The notes below the pieces were generated by a model. That model made no database searches and was not told the origin of the DNA. It was given only the letters and a program-made list of their open reading frames with translations. This document shows, piece by piece, positions 1 to 8,456 of a stretch of DNA of 64,000 nt. The stretch is taken from the NCBI GenBank assembly GCA_964655485.1, contig CAZZMS010000090.1, forward strand, positions 3,589 to 67,588. Reading direction: 5' to 3'. Every line of letters starts with the position of its first letter. Positions within the stretch are counted from its first letter, which is position 1. The translations under genes were made by a program, and so were the position numbers. The DNA is from JANWYU01 sp964655485 (GTDB taxonomy: Bacteria > Bdellovibrionota > Bdellovibrionia > Bdellovibrionales > Bdellovibrionaceae).

Positions 1-845
1 TTACTGACTTTTGCAGTGTGTATTGCCGTTACTGCACGAGAAAGCATTTTACTGGGCAGGAACAGGTATTCCCCAAGGAGGAGGAGTATCAGACGGCTTT
101 GAATTATATTCGAGAACATCCGGGGATTCGTGAGGTAATTCTCTCGGGAGGGGATCCTCTCACTTTATCTAACGCAGCCCTTTTTCGTGTGCTCAAGGAC
201 TTAAGGCGGATCGATCACTTGGAGATTATTCGCCTAGGGACCCGCATGCCTGTGGTATGCCCTATGCGTGTGGATGAAGAACTGGTGCGTGGCTTGCGGG
301 AGTATAAACCTGTGTTTGTCATGACCCACTTTAATCATCCTCGGGAACTTACTGGCGAGGCGGCCCAAGCTTTAGAGGGTTTCGTGGATCATGGTGTCCC
401 GGTTTTTAATCAGATGGTGTTACTAAACGGAGTCAATAATGATGCGAGTATCGTCCAAGCTTTAAATCGGAGATTACTTTATCTGCGCGTGAAACCTTAC
501 TATATGTTTCAATGTGATCCTTCTATGGGCAGTGAGCACTTTCGTACCCCGGTGGAGGAAGGAGAAATCATTTTACGTGAACTTTGGGGGCACTTGTCAG
601 GGCTAGCGATGCCTATTTTTTCTTTGGATATTCCTGATGGAGGGGGAAAGGTGACCCTCGTGCCATCTTTCGAGCAATCGCGGGAGCCGGGACGACGTTT
701 ATATCAAGGCTGGGATGGACATCGTGCGTGGTATGAAAATCCCATCACCTCAGCGGAAAGACCTCGGGATGTTCAAAATTACCAAAGCGAGTGGGACAGT
801 TTGAAAAATGCTAAAGTCGGGTTGCGCCATTCGGGTAACGACTAA
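1..845 (+). CDS. Lysine 2,3-aminomutase / KamA-family radical SAM enzyme (5' truncated)
   Basis: The frame is open from base 3, so the gene starts before the window; 280 residues are visible. The radical-SAM cluster motif CSVYCRYC (C-x3-C-x2-C) lies at the left edge, followed by the SAM-binding GGDPL segment. DIPDGGGK near the C-terminus matches the PLP-lysine region of KamA proteins. The family moves an amino group between carbons of lysine (free lysine, or lysine on elongation factor P in the EpmB branch) using SAM and PLP. FQCDPSMG keeps one cysteine of the zinc site of clostridial KamA, but the C-terminal cysteine cluster is absent, so this is a short form. Whether it is a free-lysine mutase or EpmB-like cannot be settled here. 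Its last four bases overlap the end of the convergent gene. Confidence 0.85.
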   Translation, partial: TDFCSVYCRYCTRKHFTGQEQVFPKEEEYQTALNYIREHPGIREVILSGGDPLTLSNAALFRVLKDLRRIDHLEIIRLGTRMPVVCPMRVDEELVRGLREYKPVFVMTHFNHPRELTGEAAQALEGFVDHGVPVFNQMVLLNGVNNDASIVQALNRRLLYLRVKPYYMFQCDPSMGSEHFRTPVEEGEIILRELWGHLSGLAMPIFSLDIPDGGGKVTLVPSFEQSREPGRRLYQGWDGHRAWYENPITSAERPRDVQNYQSEWDSLKNAKVGLRHSGND

Positions 846-1453
846 AAGACTAATCCCAAGTAGGCACTAAAAGAGGTGTTGGGCTGGGGCCCTAGCAGGG
901 GACTATATTCCCCATGCCATTGCACAACTCCTGTGATGGCCCACCAATGCCATACAAGGGTGGGACCTACCTTAAAATAAGGTAACAAGCCGCTGGTTAC
1001 AGAAAGTGTTTCACCCGCAAAATTTTGCTGAACTTGAGTTTGTGCCCAAAAGTTTCCCCCTTCGAGCTTGACGGAAAAAAAGGGGTGTATTTTCCAAAGC
1101 GGAGCTAGGATGACTAATCCTAGCCTTTGGAATTTCCATTGGCTTTCTAAGTTACCTACCGCTTGCGTGGATGGTTGGCTTTGTGCCCCTTCTGCTCCAA
1201 ACTCCCAGCCGGAGCGATTTTCTATGGTCCAACGAAAAGCGATTTGTGAGATGGTTGTGGGATTGAGGGCTGAATCTTGGATTTCACTTTGTTGGTAACC
1301 GAAAAGAAGTTTTTGCTTAAGGGAACTAGAGATAGGTGTGTGGGGTTCTCGAGTCTCTAGGCGAGAGAAGCTTTGCTCCTGAGCCCATGACTGCATAGGT
1401 AAGGTGAAGATCCAGGATAAAAAAGAAAAGATGAGTAACACATTATTTCTCAT
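842..1453 (-). CDS. Exported protein, probable small outer-membrane beta-barrel
   Basis: I do not recognise a named family. The 203-residue product begins with a clear Sec signal peptide (hydrophobic residues about 5-20, likely cleavage after SWA). The mature part has alternating hydrophobic/polar strands rich in W, Y and F, and ends in LGLVF with a terminal phenylalanine, as many outer-membrane barrels do. Its start lies inside the end of the upstream HExxH lipoprotein gene (11-base overlap), so the two are probably translated together and may act together in the envelope. The barrel assignment is inference from composition and the C-terminal residue. Confidence 0.65.
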   Translation of the reverse strand: MRNNVLLIFSFLSWIFTLPMQSWAQEQSFSRLETREPHTPISSSLKQKLLFGYQQSEIQDSALNPTTISQIAFRWTIENRSGWEFGAEGAQSQPSTQAVGNLESQWKFQRLGLVILAPLWKIHPFFSVKLEGGNFWAQTQVQQNFAGETLSVTSGLLPYFKVGPTLVWHWWAITGVVQWHGEYSPLLGPQPNTSFSAYLGLVF

Positions 1454-2687
1454 GTTTGATTTCTAAAGCTCTTAGGTTGTTTCCTGGGTGTTCATGGATG
1501 CTAGCCTCAAAGGCTTCCTGTTGTTGGTTTTTTAGCTGTTCTACAATCCATGAGGGTTCAGGTAGTTTCTCTAACCGAGGAGTTTCTGGATTTGTGGCCG
1601 CATCGGGGTTAGACAAGGGCATGGACCAAGTGTTCACCTCTTGGGAAAGCTTGGAAATGAATAAAGTAAGGTTTTTTCTTGAGGTATTTCTATCTTGAGT
1701 TTTCAAAGTCTGATACAGCTGTTTAGCCATTTGACTGCCTAGTTGGTAACTAAAATATAAACGCACCGCCGGTGCGGGGTTACTTAGTAACACATCCAGG
1801 AGTTGTTTTTTTGTCAGCAAAGAAGGTGGTGTGTCGCCATCCAAAGATCGACCCTTTTCTGATGGAATAGAGCGTTCCACAAAGTGTGTGTCACCCGTCA
1901 CAAGCCACGCCCAAACGTCAGCTAGGGCTTCGTTCCAAGCTCGAACTAAGTAGTGAATATAAATGGCCGATGATAAATCTACTGGGGCAAAGTCGGGTTG
2001 AGGCTTGCTGGGTCCGCTGGATATTTCCGGGGACTTCAGCAGAGCTTGCTTTAAGCCTTGGTCACTAACACTTTGGGTCACTATGTGATGAAACAGGGCA
2101 TGGAAATGCTCATGGGCCACCACTCCTGGGTTAATCACCAGATCGAGTTCGCTGAGTGTGTAAGGTTCGAAAATATAAATATCCCACTCCGGAGAGTAGC
2201 GCGCATTATTGTGACTTACGTTCTCACCCAGTTTGACTTTGGTGTCGAAAAAAACTTGTCTTGGCCATTTCAGATAGGAGCGTAAGCCCAGTTCTCCGTC
2301 GATTTCCCAAAGCTTTTCAAAAGTAGCATAAAGACTAATCAGACGAAGACTGTGAACATCCCGCCCTACCCAAATCCCCCTTGAGTCAAAAAAGCCTTTC
2401 AGATAGGGACGGATTCCTACTGGCCCTTGCGGCCCCAGCTCCCCTTGCAGCCAAATTTCAGCTACTAGCCCACGGAGGGGAGTCGTTGAACTTAGAGTCC
2501 TAAGCTCTTGTGTGCTCCACTCCAGCTTTCTTGGGGCATACATGGTTTGTATGCGGGGTAGCCACACGGAAATGGATGGCTGAGACTCTTTGTCAGTAAG
2601 GTGCGAACCACAACCTACTAGAAGCACACTCAGCAGAGTCCATGTGATAAGCAAGCCACGAAAAAGCTCACGGTGAGGATCCATCAT
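1443..2687 (-). CDS. Lipoprotein with HExxH metallopeptidase-like motif
   Basis: This 414-residue protein has an N-terminal hydrophobic stretch ending in LLVGC, a type II signal peptide, so it should be membrane-anchored outside the cytoplasm. The segment VVAHEHFHALFHH (about residues 190-202) contains HEHFH, fitting the HExxH zinc motif. A downstream acidic segment, WNEALADVWAW, resembles the E-containing third-ligand helix of gluzincins. I cannot place it in a named peptidase family. It overlaps the barrel-like gene downstream by 11 bases. It could be an envelope protease or a degenerate relative; activity is inferred only from the motif. Confidence 0.65.
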   Translation of the reverse strand: MMDPHRELFRGLLITWTLLSVLLVGCGSHLTDKESQPSISVWLPRIQTMYAPRKLEWSTQELRTLSSTTPLRGLVAEIWLQGELGPQGPVGIRPYLKGFFDSRGIWVGRDVHSLRLISLYATFEKLWEIDGELGLRSYLKWPRQVFFDTKVKLGENVSHNNARYSPEWDIYIFEPYTLSELDLVINPGVVAHEHFHALFHHIVTQSVSDQGLKQALLKSPEISSGPSKPQPDFAPVDLSSAIYIHYLVRAWNEALADVWAWLVTGDTHFVERSIPSEKGRSLDGDTPPSLLTKKQLLDVLLSNPAPAVRLYFSYQLGSQMAKQLYQTLKTQDRNTSRKNLTLFISKLSQEVNTWSMPLSNPDAATNPETPRLEKLPEPSWIVEQLKNQQQEAFEASIHEHPGNNLRALEIKHEK

Positions 2688-2780
2688 ATCTTTTCATCCA
2701 AGCGATGTGCCACTGAGCCACAGGTTTAGGCTGCCAAAGGATGTCAAAACTTTAGACAAGAGGACTTTCTCCTTCCGCTT

Positions 2781-2800
2781 GCTAAGCTTTCTTGCTTAGC
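2781..2800 (+). promoter_or_regulatory. Hairpin just upstream of the maf start codon
   Basis: GCTAAGC and GCTTAGC form a perfect 7-bp stem around a six-base loop, ending 8 bases before the ATG of the Maf gene. No convincing Shine-Dalgarno lies between hairpin and ATG. It may influence translation start; function is inference. Confidence 0.4.
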
Positions 2801-2808
2801 TGAAAAAT

Positions 2809-3405
2809 ATGCAAAAAAAAATCGTTTTAGCCAGTCAAAGCCCTTATCGTAAAAAATTACTTTCTCGCCTCCCTTATCCTTTTGAGGCTGTTTCTCCCCA
2901 AGTCAACGAAGAGGAGTTAAAAGCCCAATGGTTAGCCCAAAAGTTGTCGGCTGATGAGCTTGCTCGGCGATTAGCCGAGGCCAAGGCACGAAGTGTGGTA
3001 GCTCAATACAAAAAAGAGCCAGAGCTTCTCGTTTTAGGTTCGGATCAGCTTCTGCATTTTCAAGGGGAAATTTTTGGCAAAAGTGGAAGTGTGGAGAAAG
3101 CAGCGGAGCAACTCATGCGTCTGCAGGGACATACGCATGAGTTAGTCACGGCGATGTGTTTAATGGATCCTTCAAGCGAGAAAACCGAGGTTTGGACTGT
3201 GAGAGCTCGAATGTTCATGTATCCAATGAGCGAGGGAGAAATTTGGGATTACGTCCAACGTGATCATCCCATCGATTGTGCTGGAAGTTATAAGCTTGAA
3301 GAGCATGGAATTTCCCTTTTTTCACGCATTGATTGTGAGGATTGGACGGCTATCGAGGGCTTGGGCTTATTGAGTCTCCAGCAGCGTTTACGCCACTGGA
3401 ACTAA
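2809..3405 (+). CDS. Maf-family nucleotide pyrophosphatase, YceF type
   Basis: The 198-residue product opens with KIVLASQSPYRKKLL, the Maf nucleotide-binding loop (ASxSPxR). It has the catalytic region GSDQLL and the C-terminal HPIDCAGSYKLEEHGISLF. These signatures match the YceF (7-methyl-GTP pyrophosphatase) branch rather than YhdE, which has a DTVV-type motif. The role is cytosolic house-cleaning of modified nucleotides; substrate is inferred from subfamily motifs. Length is normal. It is divergent from the HExxH lipoprotein gene and apparently monocistronic. Confidence 0.9.
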   Translation: MQKKIVLASQSPYRKKLLSRLPYPFEAVSPQVNEEELKAQWLAQKLSADELARRLAEAKARSVVAQYKKEPELLVLGSDQLLHFQGEIFGKSGSVEKAAEQLMRLQGHTHELVTAMCLMDPSSEKTEVWTVRARMFMYPMSEGEIWDYVQRDHPIDCAGSYKLEEHGISLFSRIDCEDWTAIEGLGLLSLQQRLRHWN

Positions 3406-3534
3406 GGGCCCTTTTTGGTCTTTATTTGCGTCTTTTTAGAATTTTCTTTCATAAGTCGGCCTCAGGTGTTTCACAGCCTTGGTCCATGGTTTGAAATATG
3501 ACAGATAACTCGATGAGCTACAGGGAGTGATGAC

Positions 3535-4395
3535 ATGAAATTGGAACTAGCCACAACCCAGATTTTTACTGGGCTGGGGAAACTGTCGATTTTTATGGGC
3601 TTGTTATTGACGAGAGGGCCTGATTTATGGGCCCTTCCTGCAAAAACCGCTCGTCAACTAAGCCTTGCTGAAGACTCAGCCTGTAGGGTGGAGGCCGCTC
3701 AGCCCTCTTCTCCTGTGTTGTATGCTGAGGATTTTCGCTGGGGCCTGTTGCGCGAGGATTTATTGAGCTTATTTGAGTGGACTTATCAATCGCCCAAGCG
3801 TCTCATGCACCATGCGCGCATTCGTGGCGATATGATTGTGTTACCTTATGAGGCGGAACGAGGGGGAGCTGTTGAAGTGCCTTTACAAGTGGCTGAAGTC
3901 ATCGCCTCGCACATGGAAATGGCTATAAGTCGTCGCTTTGTGGATGCCGTTTTTTTTCCTGATATGGGGCATTCCCATTTTTTGATTCCTGATCAGGTGT
4001 ATGAAAAAGAGTATGCGGATATTCCCGTGAAACAATACAATCAGCTTTATCAAAAGTTGCTCACAGATGAGCGAGTTTTGATCTTATACCACACGGCTGA
4101 GCAATTAGCCTTTATGGATGGAGATCAGGTAAAAGATGAGCCTTATTATCAGTGGCGGCATAAAACCCGTAATTTATTGGCCAGCACAAAACTCGGAGTT
4201 CCTTTGCGTGTTGTGGAAAATCCCGACTCTCCGGCTAATACAGTAAATGAGGTGGCGGGTTATCGTTGGTGGGGAGCGGGTTTTCAAATCAGTGCTCATC
4301 ATCGAGGATGTTTTGTTTACAAACACGGCTCGGAAGAACGTCGGTTTGACATCAGTTTGTATGATTTGCCCAGTAACCAATCCTTTGCTGACTAG
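3535..4395 (+). CDS. Exported protein of unknown function
   Basis: I do not recognise the family. The 286-residue product has a hydrophobic N-terminal stretch (about residues 11-33, ending near LWALPA) that looks like a signal peptide, so the protein is probably periplasmic. The mature part is mixed alpha/beta with many aromatic and acidic residues, and includes a conserved-looking HTAEQLAFMDGD segment and WRHKTRNLL. A purine-rich GGGAG lies a few bases before the ATG. It stands alone between maf and a small gene. Confidence 0.6.
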   Translation: MKLELATTQIFTGLGKLSIFMGLLLTRGPDLWALPAKTARQLSLAEDSACRVEAAQPSSPVLYAEDFRWGLLREDLLSLFEWTYQSPKRLMHHARIRGDMIVLPYEAERGGAVEVPLQVAEVIASHMEMAISRRFVDAVFFPDMGHSHFLIPDQVYEKEYADIPVKQYNQLYQKLLTDERVLILYHTAEQLAFMDGDQVKDEPYYQWRHKTRNLLASTKLGVPLRVVENPDSPANTVNEVAGYRWWGAGFQISAHHRGCFVYKHGSEERRFDISLYDLPSNQSFAD

Positions 4396-4414
4396 ATAAA
4401 ATTCTTGTTTTATC
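4395..4414 (+). terminator. Weak AT-rich hairpin after the exported-protein gene
   Basis: GATAAAA and TTTTATC pair (7 bp) around a six-base loop and begin at the stop codon. The stem is AT-only apart from its end, so terminator function is tentative. Confidence 0.3.
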
Positions 4415-4531
4415 AGGCTTCTGATGATTATTGGTCTGGACTTGTGTAGAGTTTTACATCCTTGCCAGGCCTAAGCCCATGAGCCGATAAGGATTTCTTC
4501 CGATTCCACGTGTAACCACAGGAGGTGGTTT

Positions 4532-4867
4532 ATGGAAAAAATCAGTAGGATCTTACCCACCAGTTCTCGTTTTCGTAGTCCCGATCCTGATTTTGCTCAA
4601 GCGGCTCGCCCTGGTGCTCCCAGTATGGGATTACGGTCGGGTTTAGTGAGCACGCGAGACCGTGTGAGCCTGAGTTACCCCGTCACGGAAGTTCAGCGTC
4701 CTTTCTTAGTCCAACATGGATCGCAAGCTGCCTCCTTCGATGAATCGATGCGGGAGTCGAAACACCTGAGTGCGCGAGAGTCGCACTTGGTAGCACCACA
4801 AAGCCCAGTTCTCGACGCTAGCTCCGGGGACGAAGGAGTGAGTGGAACCATACATTTGATCGCCTAG
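4532..4867 (+). CDS. Small protein of unknown function, 3' half antisense to rluA-like gene
   Basis: A strong Shine-Dalgarno (AGGAGG at 4520-4525) sits 6 bases before the ATG, which argues that translation really starts here. The first 55-60 residues (MEKISRILPTSSRF..., RPGAPS, DRVSLS) look like a basic, low-complexity, possibly disordered protein; no family is recognised. The last 160 bases run antisense through the C-terminal coding region of the pseudouridine synthase gene, an unusually long convergent overlap. Either both are real, or the small protein should end earlier and a frameshift has lengthened it. Confidence 0.5.
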   Translation: MEKISRILPTSSRFRSPDPDFAQAARPGAPSMGLRSGLVSTRDRVSLSYPVTEVQRPFLVQHGSQAASFDESMRESKHLSARESHLVAPQSPVLDASSGDEGVSGTIHLIA

Positions 4868-5596
4868 AATTGGTTGCCCCAAGGAAGCTAGTTGTGCGCG
4901 TATTTGATGAGTTCTTCCGGTAACTAGTTTGACCCAGTAACGGTTGTAGTCAGCTAAGCTTTGAGACTTTAAAACGATTAGTTCGCAGCGTTGATATCCC
5001 TCGGCATTTAATCCTTCTAAGTTTGAAACCAGCTGTTTAGGAGCGCGAGCACTTTTAGCCATCCAGTGAATGTATCGATCTTGTTTTATCAATTGGCCTT
5101 TTTCGGTCACGGCTAGATAAATTTTTTTTGTGTCCTTGTTTTTATCCCAAAGCGCCTTCGTATGAGCACTTTTTGCAAAGCCTAAAAGCCCCGATGTTCC
5201 GACATCGAGGCGATAGAGCGGATGTAAATCTTGATGACCAGTGAGCTTTGCTGTGTAAGCTTTGGCGTTTTCCAAGATATTATCCAAGGTTTCGTGCGTA
5301 GGGATCCCCCAGGGCTTGTAAATCCAAACCCACTCAGGCGTCTCGTAAAGGACTTCGATTTTTTTTATTTGCTCCGCAGGATACCGCCGCGGTTGCAGGT
5401 GGATGCGTAAAATCGCCCCCGGTAGCACTGGAGCTTGGGGATTTGTGGTGCGGACGAAGTTGACGTAAATGGCTCCGATTTGAATCAAGGCAGAGGCCTT
5501 CCTTCTAGGGATGTTCGTGTGCTGGGTGAGAATTTGAATCAATGATCCTGGGGTAGCCTCTGGATAGCGCCAATGAAGGATGCGATTTTTATACAT
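4706..5596 (-). CDS. RluA-family 23S rRNA/tRNA pseudouridine synthase
   Basis: The 296-residue product has an S4-like N-terminal segment (RRKASALIQIGAIYVN) and the RluA catalytic motif YRLDVGTSGLLGFAK, whose aspartate attacks uridine C1'. The C-terminal GRTHQIRAQLASLGQPILGD is highly conserved in the family. It isomerises specific uridines in rRNA or tRNA; the target cannot be deduced. The motif has Y where RluA/RluD have H (HRLD), which also occurs in divergent members. It starts 5 bases after the stop of the preceding membrane-anchored protein, so it is the last gene of a three-gene unit. Confidence 0.88.
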   Translation of the reverse strand: MYKNRILHWRYPEATPGSLIQILTQHTNIPRRKASALIQIGAIYVNFVRTTNPQAPVLPGAILRIHLQPRRYPAEQIKKIEVLYETPEWVWIYKPWGIPTHETLDNILENAKAYTAKLTGHQDLHPLYRLDVGTSGLLGFAKSAHTKALWDKNKDTKKIYLAVTEKGQLIKQDRYIHWMAKSARAPKQLVSNLEGLNAEGYQRCELIVLKSQSLADYNRYWVKLVTGRTHQIRAQLASLGQPILGDQMYGSTHSFVPGASVENWALWCYQVRLSRTQVFRLPHRFIEGGSLRSMLD

Positions 5597-5601
5597 GGCG
5601 A

Positions 5602-6435
5602 TTATTGAGAAATACCTAAGGACTGCGGACGAAATCTTTGACTTTTGAACTGCTGTGGGGATTCGGTATGCTCATCTTCGTCAGCTAAGTTGGAAGTGTC
5701 CTTGAAAGAAAAGTTTGAAAAAAAAGCTTTCAGGGACAAGCCTGTATCTGGCGGTTGTTGAGCGGGTGAGCGGTCTTTGGGGGTTGTGTAAAAAGTGTTT
5801 TGCGGTGACCATGTTCGTTCATCCTTAAGATTGAGACTCCAAGAGGAGATGGATCCTTTTGCGTCCCTGGCTTGTAATACCACATGAGCGGCTTGGTTAT
5901 TCCAGTTTGTGTTTTTATGCTTGATCTGGCTTGTAAGAGGTGCTGATACAATCCATGAGTGGGATGTTGATTCCGACCGTCCTTCAACCGTAATGGGGTT
6001 TTGACCTCTGATGATTTCGTAACCTTTGGGTAAGAAGAGCTTAAGATTGGTGTTACCATCATAAACAGAGAAGTACTCTATGTGGGGAATGATTTCCCAC
6101 GTATGAGAGTCCAAAGCTCGTGCTTCCATATAGACTTGATGAGCTTGCCCGATTTTGCGCGACATGAAAGCAATTTTTTTTTCAAAGGCTAACGAACTCA
6201 TCCCATGAATGGGTTTAGATTGTCCTTCGGCACTGATCTTTGGAGTGGGGGATAAACTCAAGGGACTTACGGGAGACCATATTGTAGTCCAAGCAAGAAT
6301 CGTGGCTAGAGTCGTAAGTATGGCTAGAGTGAGTCTACGTTTTTTAAGTTTCAATAAGTAACAATGTAGTGAAGAAGGGTATTTGGTCACATCTTTTTTT
6401 TGAAGGCGAGTGGACGTTTTTAATAATTTTGCCAT
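5602..6435 (-). CDS. Membrane-anchored protein of unknown function
   Basis: The 277-residue product has a basic N-terminus, a single hydrophobic helix at about residues 34-54 (LTLAILTTLATILAW...) and a Ser/Pro-rich exported remainder, so it is probably a type II bitopic protein. A beta-rich segment (about 100-205) includes FLPKGYEIIRG and is followed by a Pro/Gln/Ser-rich tail. No family is recognised. It lies 18 bases after the HExxH lipoprotein gene and 5 bases before the rluA-like gene in the same direction. Confidence 0.6.
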   Translation of the reverse strand: MAKLLKTSTRLQKKDVTKYPSSLHCYLLKLKKRRLTLAILTTLATILAWTTIWSPVSPLSLSPTPKISAEGQSKPIHGMSSLAFEKKIAFMSRKIGQAHQVYMEARALDSHTWEIIPHIEYFSVYDGNTNLKLFLPKGYEIIRGQNPITVEGRSESTSHSWIVSAPLTSQIKHKNTNWNNQAAHVVLQARDAKGSISSWSLNLKDERTWSPQNTFYTTPKDRSPAQQPPDTGLSLKAFFSNFSFKDTSNLADEDEHTESPQQFKSQRFRPQSLGISQ

Positions 6436-6453
6436 TTTTCATTCCCCAAATTT

Positions 6454-8346
6454 TTAATAGTTCGCTTGTATGTCATTTTTCGGGCACAGATAGTTGGTGT
6501 TAAGGCGCAGCCGGTAACGAGTAGTAGCCCGAACGCAGCCGCCTTGATCGACTTTGACATTGATAAAATATACTCCGCGGGGCAAACCCGAGAGATCTAC
6601 GGATTCTCGCCCCTGCCCTGATTGCTCGGGGTAAAAGCGTTCTGATGCGCGAACAATATAGTCTTTATCGAGATGAATAAAATCCGAGCGATAAATGTAG
6701 AGGTCTAGATCGTAGGGTGTACCTCCGCTTTCTGCTTCATATTCAAGAATTAAAGTGCGGTTACCTCCATTGTGGTAAAACACATGGAAGTCGTTACTAT
6801 TAAACATATCCGACCAAGCGATCTCACCGACTTGTCCACAATGGATGGCTGCGTTTGATTCATTTCGATCAGCCTTGGGTCCACCTGAGATCAATCGCCA
6901 GTAACCTCCTGTGCCGACTCCAAGATCTGGATGATCAGAGCAAGCAGTCGTTTTTTCCTCAAGGGGGTGAGCCCAATGGTAAAGGTTGGATGATTGTTTT
7001 TCGTAAGCAAAGGGTTTGTCGTTATTATAAAATCCGCTAGGAAGACTTTGGGAGGCCAAGTAGCGATTGACATGGTGAATGCTCCGCCCAATGAATTGCG
7101 GATTGGTCAGTTGCTGCATCGCACTCCAAACCAGAGAAAAGCCAATGTCAATCTGTTGATAAGAGCTTGTTCCTCCAACCCGAGTAATACTAAACAGGTA
7201 TCGTGCAATCGCCATTTCGCGAAAGCTTCCTTCTCCAGGGGCTTGCGGCTGATCGGTTTCACTGGGACTATCGCGTTCCAGGGGATAATTGATACTCGTA
7301 CTGGAGCTGTTACAACCCAGTGATATTCGATCAATATAGTTTGGTCGGTTGAGAACCGCTCCTTGAAAAAAATTAGCCCAGCCTTCGCTCCACGCGAGAC
7401 GAGGATCAATAATTTGGTTTCCATTGTGCGAGCCCCCGGGGGAATCACTACGTCCCACGGCGTGTTCGATAAAATGCGCATATTCGTGAAGAATCACGGA
7501 GTTATCAAAATGATCTGTGTCAACTCCACAGATATTGCCATTTAATCCACCGAGAATATAAAGACCTTGCGGCAAAGATTTACCCGGAGAAAAAAAACTG
7601 ATTGGCCCATTGGATCCGAAGTATTGTGCCGGAGTAAATCCTTTTTTCCAATAAATGGAGGCTTTGGGTAACTTGTTGATTCTTCGGTCTGCCAAAAATT
7701 GATGAGTGATAAAAACGTTGTACAAGAGATTAAAAGGAGCAGCGGTCACGGCATCATCATTAAAAAGTGCAATGATCTCTAGCGGAGTGGCGGAGGATCC
7801 AACTTGGGTAGCGTTGGCAGGAACGCTCAGATTGTGGATGATTCTATAGAATTTTTTTTCAAACGGATCATTCAACACACTGACTTCATAAGTCGTACTT
7901 TTGGCCCGCGAGTGGATGGATATGAATACGCTTCGGTCAGCAGCTTCTTGGGGTAGGGAAAATACTGCCTCTCCGCTAAAGTTTGTTTGCCCACGTTGTA
8001 TGATCTGGCCCAAGGAGTCGTAGACCCAAAACTCAGCTTCGGGTATGGGTAAAGGCTGAGTGGTTCCACTTCCCCAATCCACTGGCCTTTCAAATTGAGC
8101 GCGGAAGTAAATGTTTGTGATGGGACCCGAATACACTATGGGCGAGGTATTAACCTCAATTTCAGAACCCTCGGGTGGTAAGTTTGAGGATCTAATGACC
8201 TCTTCCTTCACGGGAGCGCAGGAGGAGATAAAACCTAAGATGAATACACCCACCAGTTTGGTGATTCGTTGAGTGGCCTTCTTCAAAAAAAATGAAGTCC
8301 TATGAGAGCTGAATTTCCTCAAGGGACAAGTCCACTTATTCCCCAT
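6454..8346 (-). CDS. Large lipoprotein zinc metalloprotease with C-terminal PPC-like domain
   Basis: This 630-residue protein has a hydrophobic segment ending in FISSC (lipobox, about residues 38-43) after a basic leader, so it is a probable lipoprotein. The catalytic helix is VILHEYAHFIEH (HExxH, about 288-292). Downstream WSEGWANFF supplies the expected glutamate ligand of gluzincin-type zinc proteases. The C-terminal 120 residues (YDLDLYIYR..., GVYFINVKV) resemble the pre-peptidase C-terminal domain of secreted proteases. A likely role is extracellular proteolysis, of possible use to a predatory or scavenging cell; that role is inference. The start chosen gives a long leader; an internal start nearer the hydrophobic segment is possible. 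Confidence 0.75.
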   Translation of the reverse strand: MGNKWTCPLRKFSSHRTSFFLKKATQRITKLVGVFILGFISSCAPVKEEVIRSSNLPPEGSEIEVNTSPIVYSGPITNIYFRAQFERPVDWGSGTTQPLPIPEAEFWVYDSLGQIIQRGQTNFSGEAVFSLPQEAADRSVFISIHSRAKSTTYEVSVLNDPFEKKFYRIIHNLSVPANATQVGSSATPLEIIALFNDDAVTAAPFNLLYNVFITHQFLADRRINKLPKASIYWKKGFTPAQYFGSNGPISFFSPGKSLPQGLYILGGLNGNICGVDTDHFDNSVILHEYAHFIEHAVGRSDSPGGSHNGNQIIDPRLAWSEGWANFFQGAVLNRPNYIDRISLGCNSSSTSINYPLERDSPSETDQPQAPGEGSFREMAIARYLFSITRVGGTSSYQQIDIGFSLVWSAMQQLTNPQFIGRSIHHVNRYLASQSLPSGFYNNDKPFAYEKQSSNLYHWAHPLEEKTTACSDHPDLGVGTGGYWRLISGGPKADRNESNAAIHCGQVGEIAWSDMFNSNDFHVFYHNGGNRTLILEYEAESGGTPYDLDLYIYRSDFIHLDKDYIVRASERFYPEQSGQGRESVDLSGLPRGVYFINVKVDQGGCVRATTRYRLRLNTNYLCPKNDIQANY

Positions 8347-8423
8347 AACTCGCCTATCGGCGGGGGGATAAAAGTCTAAAGACTCTGGTCTAGGTTTTTC
8401 TCAAAATAGGACGCTTTTACTTT

Positions 8424-8449
8424 TCAAAGGCTTTTACTCTGGGCGATAA
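8424..8449 (+). promoter_or_regulatory. Sigma-28-like promoter ahead of the CBS/PAS gene
   Basis: GGCGATAA at 8442-8449 differs by one base from the flagellar sigma-28 -10 box GCCGATAA. TCAA at 8424-8427 lies 14 bases upstream, where TAAA is expected at about 15. A transcript would begin almost at the GTG start codon. Prediction by eye only. Confidence 0.35.
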
Positions 8450-8456
8450 TGAGAGA

